NCBI GenBank assembly: GCA_023807065.1
Contig: JAJJLU010003824.1
Location: 1 to 29,285, forward strand
Source: Isotricha intestinalis
Lineage: Eukaryota; Ciliophora; Litostomatea; Vestibuliferida; Isotrichidae
Direction of reading: 5' to 3'
Length of the DNA stretch: 29,285 nt
In this document: in pieces, positions 9,284 to 19,868 of the stretch
How positions within the stretch are numbered: position 1 is the first letter of the stretch
How the letters are laid out: each line of letters opens with the position of its first letter
Notes under the pieces: generated by a model
Database searches by the model: none
What the model was told of the DNA's origin: nothing
Seen by the model: the letters and a program-made list of their open reading frames with translations, nothing else
Translations under genes and position numbers: made by a program

Positions 9284-10777
9284 TCAAAAATAATTCTCTA
9301 ATATATTTTTTATTGTTTCTTCAACGACATTAATTTTGCATTCAAAACAAATTTTATTTAATATTTCTTTTATATTAAAATTTTCAAGCTCCTTTTTATA
9401 AATTTTGTTTTCATCATCCCTTCTTAAAAGTATAATAATTAAATCAATTAATAGTATATTTATTTCCAAATTTATGAAAAAAACATTAATCAAAAGTGAA
9501 ATAAATTTTTTGGTATATAAAAAATATATTATATCATCATCACATGTTGTTAATAAAGAATTAAAACATATTAAAGTTGAATATATTATATTATTATCAT
9601 TGCTTTGAATCAAACTTAATAAATTATTTATAATTCCTGTGTCAAATAAAATTTTTTTAATTTGCTTTTTACAACTATTTAAATAAATATTTAATAAATT
9701 TAAAAATTCACATTTAAATTGAGTATTTAAACCTTTTATTAAAAATTCACATAAATTATAATTAGAAATTAAAATAGAGCAAATGTCAAAACTTACTTTA
9801 GATATATTATATAAAAAATAATAAATAATTTCATAATAATCAATAGGCAAAGAAAGAAGAAAATCAAATAAATTTTGTTTTTCTAAAATATATTGAATAA
9901 TCCTTATATCTTCAATTTCACAAATAAATGAAATCCCTAATAAACAATCTTTCGTCATTTTTTCATAAAATATATTATTAATAAAAATATTAATTGAGGT
10001 ATAAAAAATTTCAAAATTATTTTTAAAAAATTCATTTTTATTTATTTTATTCATGAAAACTGAAAAAAACCAAACAAAATAAAAATGTCTTTTATCTTCA
10101 ATTAAAGTATTTAAATAAATATCTTTAATTGAATCATAAATATTTGATTCATAAAATAGTTTTTGAACACTTATATTCCCACAAACTAAATTTCCTAATA
10201 AATTAATTAAATAAGACATAATAATATGATCATTATTATATTTTCCAATAATTTTTTTATAAATTATAATATAAGAAATACTTGTAAAATAATTAATAAT
10301 ATTTTCATTATTATTTAAATAACTTACAATATCTAAAAATTGCAATGTTTCACTAATTAAAGTAATATTATCAATATATTTAATAAGAATATCACTTAAT
10401 TTTTCTGAAAAATTTTTTGAAATAAAGCAAATATCCTTTTGTTTATATTTAATTCTTTTTAATAAAAATATAAATGCTAATATATTATCTAAAGTTTCCT
10501 TTTCAGATAAATGTTTTTCACAAAATAATATATAATCTTTTATTGACTGGAACTCTAAAGAAGAATATTCTTTATTTATTTTTAGTGTATTCTTATTTAT
10601 TTCATAAATAGATAAATCTATATTTTCATCATTTAAATCAGTATATCTTCTTTTTAAAAATTGATTAAATAATTTTTTCTTCCTTAAAGTTAAACTATAT
10701 TCTTTTCTTTCATTTGAAATATTTAAATTTGAATTTAAATAAAATTGTCTTCTTTCCTCAATTCTTTCATCATTCAT
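9284..10777 (-). CDS. Divergent importin-alpha-like ARM-repeat protein
   Basis: The protein has 497 residues from the ATG at 10777; the frame is open two codons further but has no ATG there. The N-terminus resembles an importin-beta-binding domain: ERRQFYLN near residue 8, then SLTLRKKKLFNQFLKRR (about 28-44), with the two basic clusters expected. The rest is helical ARM-type sequence, for example INLLGNLVCGNISVQKLF, matching the WALGNIAGD helix of importin alpha, and a final KEILNKICFECKIN...IKNILENYF like the importin alpha C-terminal repeat. Importin alpha carries NLS cargo with importin beta. Most of the WxxxN cargo-binding positions are not conserved here, so cargo binding may differ. 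The stop is TGA followed directly by TAA. It is divergent from the gene at 11147. Confidence 0.72.
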   Translation of the reverse strand: MNDERIEERRQFYLNSNLNISNERKEYSLTLRKKKLFNQFLKRRYTDLNDENIDLSIYEINKNTLKINKEYSSLEFQSIKDYILFCEKHLSEKETLDNILAFIFLLKRIKYKQKDICFISKNFSEKLSDILIKYIDNITLISETLQFLDIVSYLNNNENIINYFTSISYIIIYKKIIGKYNNDHIIMSYLINLLGNLVCGNISVQKLFYESNIYDSIKDIYLNTLIEDKRHFYFVWFFSVFMNKINKNEFFKNNFEIFYTSINIFINNIFYEKMTKDCLLGISFICEIEDIRIIQYILEKQNLFDFLLSLPIDYYEIIYYFLYNISKVSFDICSILISNYNLCEFLIKGLNTQFKCEFLNLLNIYLNSCKKQIKKILFDTGIINNLLSLIQSNDNNIIYSTLICFNSLLTTCDDDIIYFLYTKKFISLLINVFFINLEINILLIDLIIILLRRDDENKIYKKELENFNIKEILNKICFECKINVVEETIKNILENYF

Positions 10778-11146
10778 TTTCAAATTTTTTAATTTAAATT
10801 AAAAACAATTATTTAATTTAAAGAAAATAATGAAAATAAATTATTTTCAATAATTATTTTAATAATAAATGGAAAGATAAATATTAATTATATAAAAATA
10901 TATATTATAAAAAAACTTTATGTCATTCTAAAATAAATAAAAAATTAATCTTTTCTATCAAAATTAAATCCAATTTTATCTTTTCACTTATTTCAATAAT
11001 AAGATTATTCATTTTTTTATTTGATTTGAATAATTTTTATTAATTAAATAAAAAATGATAATATCATTTAAAAGATTTGATTAAATATATTATCAAAATT
11101 TAAAAGAATATATAATAAAAATATTTAAATTTTTTTTTTTATATAA
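10778..11146. promoter_or_regulatory. Shared spacer between divergent genes
   Basis: 369 bp between the start codons of the importin-like gene (-) and the gene at 11147 (+). Both promoters must lie here. I see no motif that stands out from the A/T background. Confidence 0.4.
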
Positions 11147-11982
11147 ATGTCTGTCTTTAATAAAGAAGATATTTATAATATTTTTATTAATAAAATTATT
11201 AATGCTAGAAGAGATTCTGCAGAATTAATTCAAAATTATTATCGAAGTAAGGAAAATTTTTAATAAAAATAATAGAATATCAAAATATTTGTTTATTTAA
11301 AAAATATCAAATAATAAATGAAATAATAGAAAAAAGGAATAAAGCAGCAAAAAAAATAACAGAATCATTAAAATTATATTTATTCAGAATTAAAGTACAT
11401 AAATTAATAGAAAAATTAAAATCATGTTATACAATAATCCCAAATATTGAAAATTCAGAAGATTTAAAAATATGTATTTCAATCGGAAATAATCGGGAAC
11501 AAACACATAAATTAAATTATTGTCCAATAAGAAAAGAATATGCTTTTGATTTTCAAAGAACATTCATAAAAAGATTAAAATATAAATTTTATTTTATTTC
11601 AAATGGAAAAAGAACAATATCAAAAAATTATAAAATAATAGGAACAAGAAATGGGAAATATAATATAATAAATTTTGTGGATATTCAAAATTTAGAATTG
11701 ATGTTAGAAGATTTATATGATAAAGAAATTGAATATTATTATTATTCTAGTTCAAGTTCAGAAACAACTTCAAATTCAAAATCAACATCAAATGATAATG
11801 TATATGAAATAAAAGGAAAAAATAAAGAAGAAAATTTATTTGGTTTAAGGAATCATAAAGCACATGTTAAAATAAATGGAGATAAAAATATTAAAGTAAA
11901 ATCAATTTTAAAACAAAGAAATTTTAATCGAAAAAAGTCTTTTAAAAAAGTAGTATTTGGGAAAATTGAAAGTTCATTTTAA
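11147..11982 (+). CDS. Unknown basic protein with IQ-like helix, one intron
   Basis: The ATG at 11147 opens a frame that hits a stop after 39 codons unless a 29-nt intron (11247-11275, GTAAGG...AATAG) is removed. The joined exons (100 + 707 nt) encode 268 residues ending in TAA. Residues about 20-75 form a long basic helix (AELIQNYYRKYQ, then NKAAKKITESLKLYLFRIKV) that resembles tandem IQ motifs and may bind calmodulin or centrin; this is inference. The middle part is compact (CPIRKEYAFDFQRTFIKRLKYKF). A low-complexity Tyr/Ser stretch (EYYYYSSSSSETTSNSKST) precedes a basic C-terminus. The protein is not recognised. The coherent composition on both sides of the splice and the exact phase support the gene model. 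Confidence 0.75.
11247..11275 (+). other. Spliceosomal intron, 29 nt
   Basis: GTAAGG donor, AATAG acceptor, phase 1 (splits an AAA codon). Retention brings a TAA into frame within a few codons. Confidence 0.8.
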
Positions 11983-12254
11983 AGTAATTATGTAAATTAA
12001 ATTATAAAAAGATAATGTCTTAATAGATTTTGTATATTTATAAATAAATCAAAAAGACAATTTCAAAAAAATGTATAGATTTAAAATAATTAACTTTCAT
12101 TTATATTTTTTTGACTTTACAATGAAATATTTATTTATTTAAAAACAATTTAATCTAATATAAATAAACAAATTATAAAATATTAATTCCTTTTAAATAG
12201 TAATAAAAAACTAAAAATTTAAAAAAATAATATTTAAAAAAAATAAAACAAAAT

Positions 12255-13184
12255 TTATTTAACATTTTTATTAACAGCATTAACACTAGTCCTTGCATTT
12301 TTTTTATTTTTTCCTTTTTTTTCTTTAACAGGAACAAATAAAAATCTTTCTAATTCTTTAATTTCTTTATTTTTTGAAGCAATTTTTCTTTCTAAAACTT
12401 TAATTTGTTGAAACAAATTTTCAATATATTGTTCATCATCTCCTTTATCAACAACTTTAACATATTGATTATTATAAATTTGAATTAAATTTTTTAATTC
12501 ATCAGCCATATCAACATTAAATTTACTAGTATAATTATATAAAGCATTAAACAAAGAATCTTTTTCAATTATTTTCTTTGTTAATTCTTCTTTTAAATTT
12601 TTATTTAAATATTTACATTCAATAAGCATATTATTAATATGAATTAATTGTTTAGCATTATCACTCTTTAATCTATTTTGATAATCAGAAGCTTGTTTAA
12701 CAAAATTATTTTCTCCAGTAGTTTTAAATAAACTATTCTTTAATTCAGAAATAGCTCTTTGTAATTTTTCAATAGAATGTTTATAATGTGCATTTTCTTC
12801 TTTATAAGTATCAACAATAGTTTTTTCAACTAATTGACATTTTTCTCCTTCTTCTTTAGGAGAAGTAAAAACAAAATCATCTAATCTTTTATTTGTTGAT
12901 GTTATTGATGTTAAAAAATTTAAATCATTATTTGAATTTTCTATACAATATGCATCTAATGATAAATGCTTTCCAATATTATAATCAGTTATTATTGTTT
13001 GAAGTAATCTTTCATTTTTATTTTGTTCTGTTTCCTCTTCTTTACCTGTATCTGTCATTGAACTTAAAAAACTCATTCTTGATTTATCTACACTTTTTCT
13101 CTGCATGGATAAAGAGTTTAGCTTATTTTTATTTTCTATTGTAATACCAATCTTACTTTTTTGTCTTCCAAAATTGAATTTCAT
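12255..13184 (-). CDS. Coiled-coil protein, unknown
   Basis: The protein has 309 residues from the ATG at 13184 and ends in TAA. The N-terminal 110 residues are polar with Ser/Thr (SRMSFLSSMTDTGKEEE). From about residue 120 to 280 it is predicted coiled coil, in segments such as YKHSIEKLQRAISELKNSL and LFQQIKVLERKIASKNKEIK. The C-terminus is strongly basic (KEKKGKNKKN). Heptad-rich proteins with basic tails are common in ciliate cortical and basal-body structures, but no specific family is recognised. It is divergent from the spliced coiled-coil gene at 13902 with a 717-bp spacer. Confidence 0.75.
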   Translation of the reverse strand: MKFNFGRQKSKIGITIENKNKLNSLSMQRKSVDKSRMSFLSSMTDTGKEEETEQNKNERLLQTIITDYNIGKHLSLDAYCIENSNNDLNFLTSITSTNKRLDDFVFTSPKEEGEKCQLVEKTIVDTYKEENAHYKHSIEKLQRAISELKNSLFKTTGENNFVKQASDYQNRLKSDNAKQLIHINNMLIECKYLNKNLKEELTKKIIEKDSLFNALYNYTSKFNVDMADELKNLIQIYNNQYVKVVDKGDDEQYIENLFQQIKVLERKIASKNKEIKELERFLFVPVKEKKGKNKKNARTSVNAVNKNVK

Positions 13185-13901
13185 TTTTTTTTTTTTATTA
13201 TTTTTAAAGGAGTTTTATTAATGAAATAATATTTCGAATTAGAAACAAAAATAAAAATTATATTAATTATTAAAAATTAAAATTATTCAAATTTAATTTA
13301 AAATATAATTTATAATGTTGATATTTCATTTGGAAATAAAAAATTGTAATAAAATTATCAATAAATATCCAACTTTTTTCTCAAAAATAATTAATAGGAG
13401 AGTTAAATTTTTTTGTTTATTTAGCATTATTATTTATACACATAAATTATTTTTTAAATAAAAAAATAGATAATGATTCAATTATTGTTTTAGGAAATAT
13501 ATTAAATGATTTAAATTTTTATTATTTTAAATTTAATTTTTTAAAAAAACTCAATATTAGCATAATATATTGAGGATTTTGTTAAAATTTGAAAAAAAAT
13601 TATTGATAATAATAAAAAATAAATTGTTTATATCTTGATAAAATTTTCAAGATATTGAAGAAAGATATTGTAAGAATATTCTTTTAGATTTTTACAAGTT
13701 TAAATTTATATATAATTTATAATCAATTATATATGAATTTTTAGATAAAGATTAATTGTGTTTAAAAGACAATTAACAGTTTCTTACTGATTCAGAATAA
13801 AATAAATAACAGTATTTTAATTATAAATATTATTTATATGATTATATTTCTAATTATTTTTATATAATTAAATTAGTTTTTTAGAAAAAATTATTAAAAT
13901 T
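13185..13901. promoter_or_regulatory. Spacer between two divergent coiled-coil genes
   Basis: 717 bp holding both upstream regions. An 8-bp hairpin (CTCAATAT at 13550-13557, its complement at 13567-13574, 9-nt loop) is visible but weak. No gene is seen. Confidence 0.4.
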
Positions 13902-14959
13902 ATGTTAAATACAAATGAAGAAATAGAAAAAATAAAAAATGAATTAATAAAAACATATAAATCATTAAAGGAAAAAATATATGAAAAAGCTCCATTTAAT
14001 ACTAATAATATGGAAAATATAAAACAAGATTATTCAAATCTAAATTTATTCAAATTAATTGAAAACATTAATTCTTTAATAGAAATTTTAATAAATATTA
14101 AATTAAAAGAAGAAAACAATGAAAAAGGAATAAAAATATCAAATTTCGATGAAGATTATGAATCTTTATTAAGAAGAGAAGAAGCTTGGATTAGAAAACA
14201 TATTGGAATTGAAAATCAATTAAAATTAGATTATAATTTATTGTTGGAAAAATATAAAGAGTGTGAAAAAGATAATAAAATTTTAGTTTATCAAATTGTA
14301 ATAATTTTATTTATTTTTTTTAGGAAAAATTAAATAGAAAAGATTCAATTAAAGAAAAAATGACTACAATGGAAAATTTAATTAATAAATATGAAAAAGA
14401 AAGAGAACATTTTATTGAAAAAGAAAAATTTTTACAAATGGAAATAGAGAGAAAAAAAGAAGAAAATTTAGTACTTCAAAGGAAATTATTTTTATCAAGA
14501 AACAAAAAAGATATTATAAATTCTTTTTCAAATCATTTAAAAATAAACTCTTTTTCATTGAATCCAAATAGTCCTTCAAATAAATTAAATAAAAATTATT
14601 CTTTAAAAAATAAAATTTTTGAAAGTGATGAAAAATTATTATTTAATAAAAAAATATTTAATTATAAAAAACGAGGAATAACATCTTTTGATGAGAAAAA
14701 TATGATAAAAACAAAAGATGATTATAATTTAAATTCAGATTTAGTTTTTTCTAATCGTTTAGTGTTAAAAAAAAAGACTAATATAATCGGTAAATTATTT
14801 AAAAAAAATAATGTTAAAAAATTTAGAAATAATTCTGACCTTAAATTTATAAGTTTAGGGAATTATTTAAATTATAATTCTGATAAAGATTTATCTAAAA
14901 CTAAAAATATAAATATGAGAAACAATAGTATTTCAAATTTAACAAATAAAATTCATTAA
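13902..14959 (+). CDS. Coiled-coil protein, unknown, one intron
   Basis: Two exons (13902-14297 and 14324-14959) are joined by removing a 26-nt phase-0 intron. The result is 343 residues ending in TAA. Before the intron, YESLLRREEAWIRKHIGIENQLKLDYNLLLEKYKECEKD (in part) forms a heptad-rich helix. This runs across the splice into EKLNRKDSIKEKM and then MENLINKYEKEREHF and MEIERKKEENLVLQRKL. The coil continues without a break in register, which is good evidence for the splice. The C-terminal 150 residues are Asn/Lys/Ser-rich and probably disordered. The 'RREEAWIRKHIxIExQLKL' block looks like a conserved module of ciliate coiled-coil proteins as I recall them; I cannot verify this. Function unknown. 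Confidence 0.8.
14298..14323 (+). other. Spliceosomal intron, 26 nt
   Basis: GTAATA donor, a T-rich tract and TTTAG acceptor, phase 0. Without splicing the frame ends ten codons later. Confidence 0.85.
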
Positions 14960-15065
14960 TAAAAGATTTATATTATTATATTGAAATATATTTAAATAAA
15001 TTAATTATTCAAATATAAAATAAATCCTTTAATTTATATTTAAAAAAATTCATTTATAATTTAAT

Positions 15066-15086
15066 TTATTTTTTTTCAGAAGAATC

Positions 15087-15176
<90 letters not shown>

Positions 15177-17255
15177 TATACAATTATTTTTATTTTTCTC
15201 TTCTTTGTCTTCTGATTTATCTTTTTTTATATCTTCTTTTTCTTTAGATTTTTCTTTTTTATTTTTCTTTTTTTCAAATAATTTATTTTCTGATTTTGAT
15301 TTATTTAAATCTTTGTTTTCGTTTTTCTTATCTTTTGATTTTTCTAATTTATTTGATTTATTATTTTTTTTTTTTTTTTTATCTTCAGGTTCATTAAAAA
15401 TATCTTTAAAAACTTTTTTAACTAATTTTAATTCTTTTGAAACAATATTATTTTTTTCTATTAATTTAATTTCATTTTTCTTTTCTTTAATTATTTCATT
15501 ATTTGTCTCATTAATTTTTCTTTTTAAATTTTGTATTTCAATATTATTAACATTAATTTGATTTTGGAAATTTTTAGAAGAAATAAGATAATTTTTATTT
15601 TTACTTTCATTTTCTTTAATCAAATTATTTAAAGATGATTTCTTATTTTTTAATTCATTTTCTTCTTCATTAATTTTATTTGAATAATCTTTTTTTTCAT
15701 TGAAAATATTTTTGTATTTTCTTTCAAATTTTTCTAAAGCATTTAAAGGAATAAAATTTATTAAAACATTTTTTTCTTCTAATTTAAAAAGAGCATGATT
15801 AGAATTATTTCTTGAAATTCTTTCTGTAGAAAGTTCTTCATTCATATATTCATTATATAATGATTCAATTAATTTTTTATTTATTGAATTTTTAGGATTT
15901 GCTGTTTTATTTATATCAAATTCTGAATTTGATTTTTTTAATATTTTTTTTATTTGTAATTCTTGAAATTTATTTCTCTTTTTCATTAAAATATTTTCTT
16001 TAATTTTTTCAATTTTCTTTTTTCTTATTTCTTTTTTATTTTGATTTTTAATTAAATATATATATTCTATTTTTGTCCTTTCTAAAATTTCTAAAAGTTT
16101 TTTTTTTGTTAATTCACATTCTGAATGCTTTGAATATAATAATTGTAATTCTTTAACTTCTTTTTTCACATCAACTATTTTACAATTTAATTCAAATATT
16201 TTTAATTTTAATTCTTCACTTTTAGAATTAAATGTCATTGAATTATATGATTCATCTAAATTATTTTTTGAATATACATTTTCTTTAATTTTACTTTCTA
16301 AATTGGATATATCTTTTTCAAGAATATTTTTTGTCTTTATTAAATTTCCAATTTGTTTATTTTTAATATTATTTAATTGTTCATAAGAAGAATAATCAAT
16401 AATGTCATTCTTTTTTCTTTTTTTCTCAACAAATAATTTAGGATAATTAAAATTATTTATTTCTTTATATTTTTTAGTAACTTGATTTTTTATTTTTGAT
16501 AATTTATTATATATGTTTTTGTTATCTTTTGATATTTTAAAAAGATTATCATCTAATTTTGAAATTTCTGAATTTAATTTTTCTGAATTTGGTTGAAATT
16601 CTTCTTCTTCTTTTTCAATTTGAGAGATAATTTTATTTAAATTATCTTCTAATTCAATATTATCATTTATTAATTTATTTAAATTTTCTGATTTTTTTTC
16701 CGTTAATACATCGATTTTATTTTCATTTACTGTTTCAATATTTTCAAAATAATTAACATTTACATCATTTAATAATTCACTTTTATTTTCAATTTCTTCA
16801 TTATTTTCGTTTTCTAAATTAATATTATTACTTTCATCAGAATTATTATTTTCTACTTTATTTTTATCTTCTATTTGTTCATCATTTAAATTGGAATTAA
16901 TATTATCTATCTTTTCATCTTTTAAATTTTGTTCATTATTCTCTATTTGATTTGTGTTTGAATTTGATTCTATAATTTCTATTTTTTCATTACTTGCATT
17001 TTGATTTGTAATTTCTATTTTATCATGAATTAAATTAGGATAAATATTTTCTATTTTTCTATATTCTTCTGATTTATTGTTTTCTATTTTTTCTTTTATC
17101 CTATTTTCAATTTCTTCTTTAATTTTATTATTTTTAATTTCATTTTCTTTTTTATTCATTTGATAACTTATTTCATGAACTTTTTCTTTTTTATTAAATT
17201 TAAAATAATCTTTTATTTTAATTCTTTTTTTATTTGATAATAAAAGACCATCCAT
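15066..17255 (-). CDS. Large coiled-coil protein with C-terminal poly-Asn run
   Basis: The protein has about 729 residues from the ATG at 17255 and ends in TAA. The N-terminal third is Asn/Glu-rich with loose repeats of the form (N/K)IEN-NxxNLxDEKI. The middle, from about residue 200 to 640, is long coiled coil (e.g. KTKNILEKDISNLESKIKEN, IFELNCKIVDVKKEVKELQL, IQNLKRKINETNNEIIKEKK). A Lys/Glu/Asp-rich stretch follows, then 29 consecutive Asn codons, and the protein ends KDSSEKK. No enzymatic domain or membrane segment is present. Such proteins are often structural or cytoskeletal in protists, but I do not recognise the family. Gene-length integrity over 2.19 kb with no stop is strong evidence that it is coding. 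Confidence 0.8.
15090..15176. repeat. Trinucleotide (ATT/AAT)29 microsatellite
   Basis: Twenty-nine perfect, uninterrupted ATT units on the + strand, read as AAT = Asn near the C-terminus of the minus-strand coiled-coil protein. Perfect identity suggests a young or unstable slippage tract, so copy number may vary between strains or be miscounted in assembly. Confidence 0.97.
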
Positions 17256-17370
17256 TTTATTGTTTAAAAAATTTAAATTAGTTTTATATAAAATTAAAAC
17301 ATCAATTTTTTCATAAAAATAATTATAAATTTATAAAAATAAAATAGATAAATATGTATAAACAGAAACT

Positions 17371-18660
17371 TTAAAATATTATACATCCTTGACAGCTGCA
17401 ATTTTTTTTTTCTGCATTTTCTTCTTTTTCTTTTTTAATTAAAATATCATATTGTTTTAATTCATTTATATATTTCAATTTTATATCAGAATCCTCTTCA
17501 TTTTTAACTTGATTTAAAGCATTTTTTATTATATTTTCTCCTTCTTCAAAAGCTCTTTTAGAAATATAGTATTTAATTAAATTTAAATAAGCTTTATGAA
17601 AATTATTATCAGCATCAATTGCTTTTAAAAAATTTCTTTCTGCTTTTTTATTTTGTCCTAAATGAATATAACATAGACCTTTAAAATTAAGAGCTTCTGT
17701 ATTTTTAGGTTCTAATGAAATACACATTGTAAAATATTCAACTGCCTTATTATATAATTTTAATTCAATTGAACATAAACCCATATTATAATATGTTTCT
17801 GCTTTTGGTATATATAAAGAAAATTTTTCATAATAAAATAAAGCTTCTTTATAACATTCATTTTTTTGATAACATATTCCTAAATTTTCATATATTTCTA
17901 TTATATTTTTATAATAATGTTCTAAAGATTTGAGATACAATTCAATTGCTTCTTGATATTTTTCTTTATCTTGAAATATTCTTCCAGAATAAAATAATAA
18001 ATGTGGATTATTTGGGTTTATTTTATTTATTTTTTCTAAACAATCATTTAAATCTTTTTGTTTATTTTTCATATAATATAAAGTTTTCATTTTTATCACT
18101 AAAGATTCTTCATTATTTTCATCAATTTGAATAGATTTATTTATATTATATAATGAATTATTATAATCTTTAGAAATAAAATATATTTCTGCTTTGACAT
18201 TCAACATTTCTTTTTCTGAAAATTTAGATTTAATTGTGTTTTCAGTAAATAATAAAGCATCATTAATTTTAAATACATAAGCAAGAGAAAGAGCTTTTCC
18301 TCTATAAGCTTCAATTTTAATTTCTTTTGGAAATTTATCTAAAATATTATTATATATTTTTAAACATTCATTATAATTATGCTTTTTTTCTTCTTCACTT
18401 GCTATTGACATTAATTGATCATAATTATAGTCAATATTTTCATTATTTTTCATTTCAAATTTATCAATATCTTCAGCATATTCACTACTATTTATAAAAG
18501 AACGAGAATTTAAATCATTTGTTTCTTTATTATGTAATAACTTATTATCAGTTATTTCTCTTTTTGAAACTTTTTTTCCATTATGAGTCATTATTATTAT
18601 ACTACTTCCGTTATCTTTAGATGAATTTATAAGTTCTTTTGAACTTTGTTCACTCGACAT
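17371..18660 (-). CDS. TPR protein with Cys-rich CaaX tail
   Basis: The protein has 429 residues from the ATG at 18660 and ends in TAA. After about 75 polar residues, tandem tetratricopeptide repeats run from about residue 80 to 380, roughly nine units. Examples are YSGRIFQDKEKYQEAIELYL, YENLGICYQKNECYKEALFY, YYNMGLCSIELKLYNKAVEY and NFKGLCYIHLGQNKKAERNF, each with the Gly/Ala-Tyr-Ala TPR spacing. TPR arrays are protein-docking scaffolds. The last nine residues are CSCQGCIIF. CIIF is a CaaX box (C426) with C421 and C423 upstream, which predicts prenylation plus possible palmitoylation and therefore membrane attachment. The scaffold family (chaperone, ciliary or signalling) cannot be told from the repeats alone. 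Confidence 0.9.
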   Translation of the reverse strand: MSSEQSSKELINSSKDNGSSIIIMTHNGKKVSKREITDNKLLHNKETNDLNSRSFINSSEYAEDIDKFEMKNNENIDYNYDQLMSIASEEEKKHNYNECLKIYNNILDKFPKEIKIEAYRGKALSLAYVFKINDALLFTENTIKSKFSEKEMLNVKAEIYFISKDYNNSLYNINKSIQIDENNEESLVIKMKTLYYMKNKQKDLNDCLEKINKINPNNPHLLFYSGRIFQDKEKYQEAIELYLKSLEHYYKNIIEIYENLGICYQKNECYKEALFYYEKFSLYIPKAETYYNMGLCSIELKLYNKAVEYFTMCISLEPKNTEALNFKGLCYIHLGQNKKAERNFLKAIDADNNFHKAYLNLIKYYISKRAFEEGENIIKNALNQVKNEEDSDIKLKYINELKQYDILIKKEKEENAEKKNCSCQGCIIF

Positions 18661-18886
18661 CTATAATAATTTATTGATAAAATTAATACATAATAAATAA
18701 ATAAAAATATTGAAAATAAATTATAAACAAAGGAAGTTATAAATTATTATGTTATTAAAGCATATTTTTTAAGTTTATTATTCTGATAATCACTTATATA
18801 TTAAAAGAAAAATATGTTTTCTACTATTTTTTTAATTATTATTTATATGAATATAAAAGTAAAATGTTTATTTTAAATGATTATAT

Positions 18887-19440
18887 TTATAAAAATATAA
18901 ATTGACCTTTTCCAAAATACTTTATAGCAAAAACATTACGAAAATAAACTTGATTAATGGTTAAAATAAAAATATCATTAATTAATCTAAGTAATAACAG
19001 TCTAATTAAAAGAGAATTAAATTCAAATCCAGGATTAGTATCACTTTCAATTAAAAAAGGATTATATTTTTCATCAATCATAAAATCATAATCAAATATT
19101 TCAAAACAATTTTTTTATTAATTTAATTTTTTTTTCTAATTCTTATAATTTCATATATTGTAGGATTAAAATTTACATTATTATTATTATGTTCAAATTA
19201 TTTTTAAGTCTTTAAAAGGAATTAGATTTCCAACTTCAATTTCACTGAATTCAGAATTATCTGTATGAACACTATAATTAAATAAATGAAATATTGAATT
19301 TAAATCATGTTTTTCACAAGTTAATAATCTTATTTAAATATATAAAATAAATCAAGTTGATTTCCTATAAATAAAACCCATACTCTAATATCAAATTTTC
19401 TTCCATAATATAATAATGGTTTTTCAATAATATTTTTTTA
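18887..19440 (-). pseudogene. Tubulin tyrosine ligase-like (TTLL) pseudogene
   Basis: TTLL enzymes add glutamate, glycine or tyrosine to tubulin through an ATP-grasp fold. Read on the minus strand, the family blocks occur in order but in different frames. First is IIEKPLLYYGRKFDIRVWVLF (the GRKFDIRVWVLF part at 19369-19404). Next, after in-frame stops and a shift, come CEKHDLNSIFHLFNYSVHT and EVGNLIPFKDLK. After a run of stops, DFMIDEKYNPFLIESDTNP leads into LLIRLLLLRLINDIFILTINQVYF, ending at TAA 18887-18889. The order is that of TTLL C-terminal domains (GRKFDIR, HLTN-like, FKDF, D-x-MID-x(4)-LIE-x-NTNP). The last block has SDTNP where the family has VNTNP. The region has at least two frameshifts and several stops, so it cannot encode an active enzyme. 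The N-terminal ATP-grasp part is not recognisable upstream. Confidence 0.85.
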
Positions 19441-19868
19441 ATTATACATTTTATGATTTTCTTTAAAAAATCTTTTTCTCTTTTTTCTATCATAATTTTT
19501 TTAACATCATTTGATTATTTATTTAATTGTTTAATTGTATTCTTTCTTCCATTTTCTTTTTTTTCTTCTTTTTTCTTCTAATAAATCTAACATTAATAAG
19601 CTTCTTTTTAATTTATTTATTTTATATATTTTTGGATTTGAAGTGATTATTTCTTGTTCTTTGTTTTTATTTATATTTAATATTGAAATATTTGATTGAA
19701 ATATTTTTTCAATAATTCAATTATGATTTAATTTATAATTCATTTAAATAATTTTTTTACAATTATTATCATTTCTTTTATATATTTTTAGTTTTAAATT
19801 ATTTAATTTTTTTAGACATATTAAGTATAATTTTTTATTCAATTTTTTTTTAGATATACTCAATTTTA
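19441..19868. other. Possible further TTLL remnant, no intact gene
   Basis: On the minus strand a frame around 19560-19740 gives SNPKIYKINKLKRSLLMLDL and a basic stretch, then a stop. It directly precedes the TTLL blocks and may be part of the same dead gene, but no conserved motif supports that. Confidence 0.3.

Noticed and set aside
13550..13574. 8-bp hairpin between divergent genes
   Set aside because: Short, A/T-rich and without a T-run or homologous copies; not distinguishable from background.
15090..15176. ATT repeat considered as a CRISPR-like or telomeric array
   Set aside because: A simple 3-nt microsatellite in frame as Asn codons; no spacers, no telomeric G residues.
15205..15561. 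Open frame on the + strand rich in Phe/Ser/Leu opposite the coiled-coil gene
   Set aside because: It is the complement of Lys/Glu/Asn codons of the real minus-strand gene; composition is a typical shadow.
18990..19040. TTCAAATCC box considered as a tRNA T-loop
   Set aside because: It lies within the TTLL pseudogene coding match; no acceptor stem or D-arm can be built around it.
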